Origin: Acidimicrobiales bacterium
GTDB lineage: Bacteria; Actinomycetota; Acidimicrobiia; Acidimicrobiales; Poriferisodalaceae
Length of the DNA stretch: 6,607 nucleotides
Assembly: GCA_020439485.1 (NCBI GenBank)
Contig: JAGQSP010000628.1
Span: forward strand, 1 to 6,607
Direction: 5' to 3'
Every line of letters starts with the position of its first letter. Within the stretch, counting starts at the first letter, position 1. Made by a program: the position numbers and the translations under genes. Below the pieces are notes generated by a model. The model saw only the letters and a program-made list of their open reading frames with translations. It was not told the origin of the DNA and did no database searches. Shown in pieces: positions 1-5,386 of the stretch.

Positions 1-1
1 C

Positions 2-88
2 GTGCTGTCGCTCGGGGTGCGGGCCAGACGCATCGACGTGATCCACGCCATCGGCAACCCGGCCAAGCTGCGCCACATCACCCGCTGA
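2..88 (+). CDS. C-terminal end of a probable ECF41-type (SigJ-like) RNA polymerase sigma factor, 5' partial
   Basis: Only the last 28 codons and the TGA stop at 86-88 lie in the window; the reading frame is open from base 2. The tail contains R-R-I-D-V-I-H followed by G-N-P-A-K-L-R-H. This resembles the end of the SnoaL-like domain carried by ECF41 sigma factors, where a final strand is followed by a conserved N-P-x-K-L motif close to the stop. In that family the C-terminal domain modulates core polymerase binding and promoter activity. The gene points toward the stress protein gene but is separated from it by 191 bases, so it need not share its transcript. The call rests on a short motif alone. 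Another protein with a SnoaL/NTF2-like end is possible. Confidence 0.5.
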   Translation: MLSLGVRARRIDVIHAIGNPAKLRHITR

Positions 89-232
89 CCGACGACCAGA
101 AGCAGTCGGAGATCGACACTCAGTTGTCTCACCGGCGCCAGAGCCCGCGTTGCCTGGCACCACCTCCAATGACACATACGTGCCATTCGACGAACCGCTA
201 GAGGTCACGACACGCCCGCCCTCCACGACGCA

Positions 233-258
233 CGCTCATGGCGAGAGGCCAATGAGCG
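233..258 (+). promoter_or_regulatory. Leader hairpin just upstream of the stress protein ribosome binding site
   Basis: The arms CGCTCAT (233-239) and ATGAGCG (252-258) are perfect inverted repeats. Inside them GGC (240-242) pairs with GCC (248-250), leaving a single bulged A at 251 and a five-base loop GAGAG (243-247). That gives ten base pairs in 26 bases, ending eight bases before the AAGGAGG. No T run follows, so it is not a standard intrinsic terminator. As RNA it could protect or modulate the 5' leader; as DNA it could be a protein-binding site. The structure is seen directly, and any role is inference. Confidence 0.4.
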
Positions 259-266
259 CCGAAACG

Positions 267-273
267 AAGGAGG
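267..273 (+). promoter_or_regulatory. Strong ribosome binding site for the stress protein gene
   Basis: AAGGAGG lies six bases before the ATG at 280. It is the only near-perfect Shine-Dalgarno sequence in the window and fixes that start. The downstream genes have weak or no such sites at their overlapping starts; qcrA, with GAGGG at 2516-2520, is the best of them. This is consistent with ribosomes loading mainly here and continuing by coupling. Confidence 0.8.
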
Positions 274-279
274 ATCACG

Positions 280-1176
280 ATGAGCACACTTTCGAACCTT
301 GTGGTCGGGGTAGACGGGTCGCCAGAGTCGCGGCGAGCGCTCCAATGGACGGTCGCTCATGCCCAAGCGGATTCGCTCACGCTTGTACATGGATTCTCTC
401 CCGGGATCGAACTGCTGGCCGCGGCCGCGCAGATCGGACTCGATTCGTCAAGGGCGGCCGCCGGCAAGCTGCTGGATGGCGAGTGGTCAGAACCGGCAAG
501 ACATGCCGGGATGGAAGTCAGCACCGAGCTGATCGATGACGACGCGGCCCGCGCTCTCAGCCTGATCGCCGACAAGGTGCGGGCTGACGGTATCGTCGTG
601 GGCCAGCGAGGCCACACCCGTTGGAGCCAGCGTCAGGTTGGCGACGTTGCCGCCAAGCTACTGCACCGCTCCGATGTGCCCGTGATCGTCGTTGGCGAGG
701 ACGCCCCAATCGCCGAACAGGCGGGGCCGGTCGTCGTGGCTGTCAACCGTCCCACCACCCCGATGAACCCCGAGCTCAAATGGGCGATCCGTTTCGCCCG
801 CGAGCGGTCGACGCCCTTGGTGCTCGCGGCCGCTCTGGAGCCCATCTCGTTCATCGATTCCGAGTTCGAGTGGACGATGGACGACGTCCGCGGGGCGCTG
901 CGAACCCAGATGGACGCTCTGGTCCAGTCGATCAGATCAGCGGCACCCGACCTGGACGTCAAGTCGAAGGTCAGGGACGGGGTTGCGGCCGACACCATCG
1001 CTGCCATCACCAAAGGAGTCGACGCTTCGCTGGTCGTCATCGGCTCACACCACCCTGGCCCAGTCGCCGGCTTCTTCGGTGCCTCGGTCGCCCGGCACCT
1101 GCCTACCCTGGTGACCTGCCCCACGGTCGCTGTGCCGTGGATCGAGGACGGTGTGAACACGGCCGAGGCCGCCTGA
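280..1176 (+). CDS. Tandem-domain universal stress protein (UspA family)
   Basis: This is a 298-residue cytoplasmic protein with two consecutive Usp folds, roughly residues 6-140 and 149-288. It has no membrane segment or signal peptide. Domain 1 begins with V-V-G-V-D-G-S, with Asp12 at the end of the first strand. It carries the nucleotide-binding pattern G108-x2-G111-x9-G121, except that Asp122 replaces the usual Ser/Thr. Domain 2 is more degenerate: Asn156 replaces the strand-1 Asp, and the loop starting G255-S-H-H has His258 and Ala268 where glycines are expected, with Ser269 kept. Two-domain Usp proteins of this size are common in actinobacteria, where some bind ATP and act in hypoxia or growth arrest. 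Domain 1 may bind nucleotide and domain 2 probably does so poorly (inference). The start is set by AAGGAGG at 267-273. The stop shares its A with the ctaE start (TGATG), so the protein is made from the same message as the terminal oxidase. The family call is firm; the precise role is unknown. Confidence 0.92.
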   Translation: MSTLSNLVVGVDGSPESRRALQWTVAHAQADSLTLVHGFSPGIELLAAAAQIGLDSSRAAAGKLLDGEWSEPARHAGMEVSTELIDDDAARALSLIADKVRADGIVVGQRGHTRWSQRQVGDVAAKLLHRSDVPVIVVGEDAPIAEQAGPVVVAVNRPTTPMNPELKWAIRFARERSTPLVLAAALEPISFIDSEFEWTMDDVRGALRTQMDALVQSIRSAAPDLDVKSKVRDGVAADTIAAITKGVDASLVVIGSHHPGPVAGFFGASVARHLPTLVTCPTVAVPWIEDGVNTAEAA

Positions 1177-1754
1177 TGGTCTCGACCGCCAGAGCAACCG
1201 TCGCGGGTTCACCGCGCAAAAGCGTCTCACCGCTCGGCACGACCTTGTTCTTGGCGTCCGACGCGATGATCTTCGCCGCCTTCTTCGGGGCCTACTACCT
1301 GCTGAGAGCATCGAATCAGCCATGGCCGCCTGCCAGCGTTCACCTCGATCTGGCGAGGGCGAGCCTGGCAACGACAGCACTGCTCGCCTCGTCGGCGGCT
1401 CTGGTGGCCTCCGAACGTGCGGCCGAACGCGACAACCGTCCGGCCGCATTGCGGTGGAACATGGCTGCCGTAGCGCTCGGAGGTGCATTTCTCGTCAACC
1501 AATTGCTCGAATACTCGACCCTCTCGTTTCGGATCGCCACACACGTCTACGGCTCGGCCTATTGGGGGCTGACCGGACTGCACACGCTCCACGTCGCCGC
1601 CGGCCTCGTCGCCCTTTTGGTGTTGGGCATGCGGTCTAGCCACTTTGCCGAAACCGGCCGACGGGATCCGTGGGCGTGGGGCATCTCCGCCTATTGGCAC
1701 CTGGTCGACGCGGTCTGGTTAGTCGTGTTCACCACCATCTGGATCCTCCGATGA
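1176..1754 (+). CDS. ctaE: Cytochrome c oxidase subunit III (aa3 type)
   Basis: This is a 192-residue integral membrane subunit of the aa3 oxidase. It stabilises subunit I and supports proton uptake but carries no metal. Five hydrophobic helices are visible, at about 20-43, 59-79, 93-113, 129-152 and 168-191. This is the short form lacking the first two helices of the mitochondrial protein. Family signatures are G-L-H-T-L-H-V at 134-140, Y-W-H-L-V-D at 173-178 with W181, and the N-Q-x2-E-Y stretch at 108-113. In helix 1 the usual Ser-Glu pair is Ser28-Asp29, a conservative change at a conserved acidic site. The ATG at 1176 overlaps the preceding TGA. A GAGG at 1165-1168 gives modest ribosome binding, and the next in-frame ATG (1266) would remove part of helix 1. 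The open frame extends upstream to 621, but that part is out of frame within the stress protein gene and is not coding. The placement ctaE-qcrC-qcrA-qcrB is the classic actinobacterial order. Confidence 0.95.
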   Translation: MVSTARATVAGSPRKSVSPLGTTLFLASDAMIFAAFFGAYYLLRASNQPWPPASVHLDLARASLATTALLASSAALVASERAAERDNRPAALRWNMAAVALGGAFLVNQLLEYSTLSFRIATHVYGSAYWGLTGLHTLHVAAGLVALLVLGMRSSHFAETGRRDPWAWGISAYWHLVDAVWLVVFTTIWILR

Positions 1755-2533
1755 CCAGCCGTCACACGGTGCGGGCGGTGGCGCTCGTCGCCGTGGTCGC
1801 GACGGCCGTCTTGTACTCGATGCGGCCGGCCGCCGCCGAGGCCGATGCTGATCCCGGATCGAACAGGCCAACCGTCGACGCAGTTCAGCTCTACGAAACC
1901 CGTTGCTCGAGTTGCCATGGCATGAACGGGGAGGGAGTCGCCGACAGAGGCCCATCGATCGTCAACGAAGGCGAGGCGGCTGTCGACTTCGTATTGCGTA
2001 CCGGCCGGATGCCCCTCGCCTCGCCAGAAAACGAGGCGACACGTGGACCGGTCCGGTTCACCGACAACGAGATCGTCGCGATCGTGTCGCTGATCGGGTC
2101 CTGGGGTAGCGGCCCAACCATCCCGATCATCGACACCGCTAGCGCGGATCTCGTCGATGGCGGAGATCTGTATCGATTGAACTGCGCGGCGTGCCATGTC
2201 GCGTCGGGCGCAGGAGCGGTGATCGGGGGCGCGAGGCGGGCACCGTCGCTGATGCAAGCAACACCCGAACAGGTCGCCGAGGCCATTCTGGTCGGGCCTG
2301 GAGCAATGCCTGTGTTCGGGGAACTCTCGAACGAAGACCTCAACGATCTCGCCGCCTACGTAGAGGAACTCCAGCGCCAGGGAACAACCGACATCGACGC
2401 TGTCGGTGGTGTCGGTCCGGTCGCCGAAGGGCTGGCCGGATGGCTGCTCGCACTGGTGCCGTTGGTCGGTATCACCTTCTGGATCTCCCACCGTCCCAGC
2501 CCGAAGCCGGTCGACGAGGGCGGGCCATCGTGA
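1751..2533 (+). CDS. qcrC: Diheme cytochrome c subunit of the cytochrome bc1 complex
   Basis: This 260-residue protein carries electrons from the Rieske centre to the oxidase on the outer face of the membrane. It has an N-terminal hydrophobic segment (about 8-24) that acts as a signal peptide or anchor and leads into an Ala-rich A-A-A-E stretch. Two cytochrome c domains follow. Heme 1 is bound by C52-S-S-C-H56 with probable distal ligand Met87 (G-R-M-P). Heme 2 is bound by C145-A-A-C-H149 with probable distal ligand Met186 (G-A-M-P). A C-terminal transmembrane helix spans about 225-246, preceded by the family's G-G-V-G-P-V-A-E-G signature, and a short cytoplasmic tail follows. In actinobacteria this diheme protein replaces cytochrome c1 plus soluble cytochrome c and wires complex III directly to complex IV. 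The start ATG overlaps the ctaE stop as ATGA, and no clear ribosome binding site precedes it, so translation is probably coupled. Upstream codons in the same frame lie within ctaE. Confidence 0.95.
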   Translation: MTSRHTVRAVALVAVVATAVLYSMRPAAAEADADPGSNRPTVDAVQLYETRCSSCHGMNGEGVADRGPSIVNEGEAAVDFVLRTGRMPLASPENEATRGPVRFTDNEIVAIVSLIGSWGSGPTIPIIDTASADLVDGGDLYRLNCAACHVASGAGAVIGGARRAPSLMQATPEQVAEAILVGPGAMPVFGELSNEDLNDLAAYVEELQRQGTTDIDAVGGVGPVAEGLAGWLLALVPLVGITFWISHRPSPKPVDEGGPS

Positions 2534-3399
2534 CCGGCGGCCACGACCGCACGTGCGTCCACGAACGCCTGACGGTGGCAGCGCTGGTCGTCTCGCTAAT
2601 TTCGGCATTGGCGGCGATCGCCGCTGTACTGGCCGACGCGAGCGCACGAACGTTTGGCATCGCGGTCGCCGCCGCCCTTGGCGCGATTGGTGCTGCGTTG
2701 GTCTGGTGGTCAAAGTCGCTCGGTCTCGATGAAGACGTGGTGCAAGAACGCGACCCACTGTCGCTGACCGCCGACGACATCGACGATCTGTCTGCGGAGA
2801 TCGACGCGACCCGGGCCACGATCGGCCGCCGGCCACTGCTGGGCATGCTTCTGGGTGGTGCTGTGGGCGCCTTGGCGATAGCGGTGCTGCCACCTGTTGG
2901 GGCCCTCGGACGGCGTGCGACCGGAAACCGCAAGCACACGTCATGGGCGAAAGGCCGGCGGCTCGTCACATCCGAGGGGGTTGCCATCAAGGCCGACGCC
3001 GACCGCTTTGACCAACTCGCGACCGTGTTTCCCGAAGGCCACCCTGCCGCAGACGACTCGCAGGTCGTGCTGCTGCCGGTACCCGGCGATTCGATTAGCC
3101 GCCAGACGATCGAGGCCGGGTCGGTAGACGGTTGGATCGCGTATTCGAAGATATGCACCCATCTCGGATGCTCGGTCGGGCTGTTCGGTATCGATACCAG
3201 AGAGCCCCAGACGGTGCGCCAGCTGGTGTGTCCATGTCACCAGTCGGTGTTCGACCCGCTCGACGGAGCCCGGCCGGTTGGCGGCCCGGCACCCAGACCC
3301 CTACCCCAGCTGCCACTCGAGATCGACGATCAGGGCTACCTGGTCGCTGCCGGGGATTTCGATCGCCCGGTAGGCCCAGCGACTTGGAACGAAGCATGA
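2530..3399 (+). CDS. qcrA: Rieske iron-sulfur subunit of the cytochrome bc1 complex
   Basis: This 289-residue protein accepts the first quinol electron at a [2Fe-2S] cluster and passes it to QcrC. Cluster motif 1 is C209-T-H211-L-G-C214 and motif 2 is C234-P-C236-H237-Q-S. C209, H211, C234 and H237 bind iron, and C214 and C236 form the stabilising disulfide. Three hydrophobic helices at about 14-38, 42-60 and 103-126 match the actinobacterial form; most bacterial Rieske proteins have one. Arg100-Arg101 stands directly before helix 3, as in the streptomycete protein whose third helix is inserted by Tat after Sec inserts the first two. An acidic cytoplasmic linker at about 67-93 lies between helices 2 and 3. 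The start is GTG at 2530, overlapping the qcrC stop as GTGA, with GAGGG at 2516-2520 giving a good ribosome binding site. The next GTG (2575) would cut into helix 1, so 2530 is preferred. Confidence 0.94.
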   Translation: MTGGHDRTCVHERLTVAALVVSLISALAAIAAVLADASARTFGIAVAAALGAIGAALVWWSKSLGLDEDVVQERDPLSLTADDIDDLSAEIDATRATIGRRPLLGMLLGGAVGALAIAVLPPVGALGRRATGNRKHTSWAKGRRLVTSEGVAIKADADRFDQLATVFPEGHPAADDSQVVLLPVPGDSISRQTIEAGSVDGWIAYSKICTHLGCSVGLFGIDTREPQTVRQLVCPCHQSVFDPLDGARPVGGPAPRPLPQLPLEIDDQGYLVAAGDFDRPVGPATWNEA

Positions 3400-4718
3400 A
3401 GGCACCTTCGCCGCGCGTTGGAATCGAGGCGGTGGCGGGACGCCTCGGCGCCGGCAGAGCGCTGTCCAGCGTCACGCACAAGGTGTTTCCAACGCACAGG
3501 TCGTTCCTGTGGGGTGAGCTTGCCCTTTATAGCTTTGTGGTGCTGCTCGTCACCGGCGTGTACCTGACCTTCTTCTTTGAGGCTTCACAGGAAGTCACGA
3601 CCTACACCGGCTCCTACGAACCGCTGAACGGTCGCGAGGTGTCTCTGGCCTACGACTCTGTCATGCGAACCCAGTTCGACACTCGCGCCGGCGCCCTGAT
3701 CCGCCAGACGCACCACTGGGCGGCAATAACGTTCGTCGCAGCGATAGTGCTCCACCTGGCCCGCATCTATTTCACCGGGGCCTTCCGCAAGCCGCGCGAG
3801 ATCAACTGGCTCGTAGGTTCGGGCCTCCTGGTCTTGGCGTTGGGCGCTGGGTTCACCGGCTACTCGTTGCCCGATGATCTCCTCTCGGGCACGGGGCTTC
3901 GGATCGCCAACGGCATCATCCTGTCGATCCCGGTTATCGGCGAATGGCTGGCCGACATGATCTTCGGCGGCGAGTGGCCAGGAGCGGGAATAATCGGACG
4001 CCTCTACCCGGTGCACATCATGTTGATTCCGGCTCTGATCATCGGCCTGCTGAGTGTGCACCTCGCCATCGTGTGGCGCCAGAAACACACCCAGTTCCCC
4101 GGCGAGGGACGAACCGAACACAATGTCGTCGGTCAGCGGGTTTGGCCCGGGTTCGCCATGAAGTCGATCGGACTGTTGTTCCTGACCGCCGCGGTCATCA
4201 CCGCCATGGGTGCGGTGTTCACCGTCAACGCAGTATGGCTCTACGGGCCATACGAGCCTGCGGCGGCCACGTCGTTCGCTCAGCCCGACTGGTACATCGG
4301 ATTTCTCGAGGGCACGGTCCGGCTATTCCCGAACTGGGAACCCCACATCGGCGGCCACATGCTGCCGAACCCGTTCTACGCCGCCGTCCTTCTACCGGGC
4401 ATCATCTTCACCACCCTGTTCATGGTGCCCTTCATCGAACGCCGCGTCACGGGTGACAGGGCCGAGCACCACCTGCTGGACCGCCCCCGAGATGCTCCGG
4501 TACGTACCAGCCTTGGTGTCGCCGCCCTGAGTCTCATGGCGCTGTTGTTCGTCGGCGGCGCCCAAGACATCGTCGCCGAGACCTCTGGGATACCGGTCGG
4601 AAGGGTCACGACCATCCTCCAGATCTCGCTTCTGGTAGTGCCAGCGATCTCGGGTTGGACCACCTGGCGAATCTGCAAAGCGTTGACGGGCGTGCCCGAA
4701 TCGAGTCCTCAGCGATGA
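3396..4718 (+). CDS. qcrB: Cytochrome b subunit of the cytochrome bc1 complex
   Basis: This 440-residue membrane protein holds both b hemes and the quinol oxidation and quinone reduction sites. Helix A is at about 37-61, after K-V-F-P (29-32). Helix B has R-Q-T-H-H-W, with heme ligands His106 (His107 adjacent) and His120. Helix D supplies His207 and His222. The 14-residue step in helix B and 15-residue step in helix D match cytochrome b6-like and actinobacterial proteins rather than the mitochondrial 14/14. G-Y-S-L-P-D-D (155-161) and K-H-T-Q-F-P-G are family signatures. The Qo motif is P297-D-W-Y300, the actinobacterial variant of PEWY. Four further hydrophobic segments follow at roughly 253-275, 328-346, 371-391 and 402-422. 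Many actinobacterial QcrB proteins run past 530 residues with a C-terminal extension that is missing here. The ATG overlaps the qcrA stop as ATGA with a weak GGAA at 3386-3389. An open frame continues upstream to 3132 but is out of frame inside qcrA. Confidence 0.96.
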   Translation: MKAPSPRVGIEAVAGRLGAGRALSSVTHKVFPTHRSFLWGELALYSFVVLLVTGVYLTFFFEASQEVTTYTGSYEPLNGREVSLAYDSVMRTQFDTRAGALIRQTHHWAAITFVAAIVLHLARIYFTGAFRKPREINWLVGSGLLVLALGAGFTGYSLPDDLLSGTGLRIANGIILSIPVIGEWLADMIFGGEWPGAGIIGRLYPVHIMLIPALIIGLLSVHLAIVWRQKHTQFPGEGRTEHNVVGQRVWPGFAMKSIGLLFLTAAVITAMGAVFTVNAVWLYGPYEPAAATSFAQPDWYIGFLEGTVRLFPNWEPHIGGHMLPNPFYAAVLLPGIIFTTLFMVPFIERRVTGDRAEHHLLDRPRDAPVRTSLGVAALSLMALLFVGGAQDIVAETSGIPVGRVTTILQISLLVVPAISGWTTWRICKALTGVPESSPQR

Positions 4719-5386
4719 AGAACATGCCGACACCGATCACCGAGCAGGCCAAGGCGATGGCGGGGCTTTGGACGACGTTTGCGTCGATAGCCATAGGCGT
4801 GTTCGCCCTCGTGATTGCGCTGCTGGTTTTCACAGTGATCCGGTTCCGCCGCCGAGAGGAAGGGCTCCCAGACCAGACCTCATACCGCGTCAGGCTCGAA
4901 TTGACGTACACGATGGTGCCACTCTTCTTGGTCACGGGCCTGTTTGTCGCGACCGTACGAACCGTCGAAGCGGTCGACGCCTCGATCGCCTCACCAGACC
5001 TGGTCGTCGACGTCGTCGGTTTCCAATGGCAGTGGCGATTCACCTACCCGGACTCGGGGGTGGTCGTGCAGGGCGAACCTGGCATGGCGCCAGAACTCGT
5101 GTTGCCGGCGGGAGCGTCGGTGAGGTTCAACCTCGAATCGAACGACGTGATCCATTCGTTCTGGATCCCGGGATTCCTTTTCAAGAGAGACGTCATTCCG
5201 GGCTCGCCCACGAGCTTCGATGTGAATGTCAGCGGAGCCCCGGGCCTGTACCCGGGTGGAGCGTGCGCCGAGTTCTGCGGGCTCTACCACGACCAGATGA
5301 CGTTCTCAGTGACGATTCTCGACCGACCCGGTTTCGATCGTTGGCTCGAGTCCTCAGCTCAAGACCAGGGGGCCGTGCGACCATGA
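4715..5386 (+). CDS. ctaC: Cytochrome c oxidase subunit II with CuA centre (aa3 type)
   Basis: This 223-residue subunit receives electrons from cytochrome c at its binuclear CuA site outside the membrane and passes them to heme a in CtaD. Two transmembrane helices at about 18-42 and 63-81 are followed by a cupredoxin domain. The electron-entry aromatic stretch is F-Q-W-Q-W (103-107). All CuA ligands are visible: His147 (V-I-H-S-F-W), Cys184, Glu186 (backbone), Cys188, His192 and Met195. There is no heme c motif after the CuA domain, so it is not a caa3-type fusion. No N-terminal signal peptide or lipobox is present, unlike the longer mycobacterial CtaC. Extending to the earlier in-frame ATG at 4655 adds only a polar stretch and does not supply one. 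The chosen ATG gives an ATGA overlap with qcrB; the ATG at 4724 is an alternative. Ribosome binding is weak, consistent with coupling. Confidence 0.94.
   Translation: MKNMPTPITEQAKAMAGLWTTFASIAIGVFALVIALLVFTVIRFRRREEGLPDQTSYRVRLELTYTMVPLFLVTGLFVATVRTVEAVDASIASPDLVVDVVGFQWQWRFTYPDSGVVVQGEPGMAPELVLPAGASVRFNLESNDVIHSFWIPGFLFKRDVIPGSPTSFDVNVSGAPGLYPGGACAEFCGLYHDQMTFSVTILDRPGFDRWLESSAQDQGAVRP

Larger units (their letters stand above)
89..279. other. Intergenic region upstream of the respiratory operon
   Basis: This is the only non-coding stretch in the window and should hold the operon's promoter. It contains a hairpin at 233-258 and a ribosome binding site at 267-273. A possible -35-like TTGCCT lies at 150-155, with CATACG at 175-180 as a poor -10 partner at 19-base spacing; this is too weak to call a promoter. 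I see no T-tract terminator after the upstream gene: CCGAC/GTCGG arms just after its stop form only a five-base stem with a long loop. No DosR-like palindrome, which would be expected for some mycobacterial stress protein genes, was found by eye. Confidence 0.6.

Noticed and set aside
89..115. CCGAC/GTCGG inverted repeat after the upstream stop as a terminator
   Set aside because: The stem is only five base pairs with an eleven-base loop and no T tract.
150..180. TTGCCT and CATACG as a sigma-70-like promoter pair
   Set aside because: The spacing is 19 bases and the -10 match is poor. Such matches occur by chance, so it was not called as a promoter.
150..539. Plus-strand open frame overlapping the start of the stress protein gene
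   Set aside because: It runs out of frame through the usp coding region, has no ribosome binding site at its ATG and gives a low-complexity Arg-rich product.
1691..2944. Long minus-strand open frame (417 codons) opposite qcrC and qcrA
   Set aside because: It crosses the boundary of two well-supported genes, is rich in Arg/Pro/Ser and has no motif; it is a shadow of GC-rich codon use.
5238..5256. CCCGGG repeated with an eight-base or shorter spacer inside ctaC, able to form a stem
   Set aside because: It encodes the conserved Gly/Pro-rich approach to the CuA loop, so the repeat is explained by coding and high GC content.
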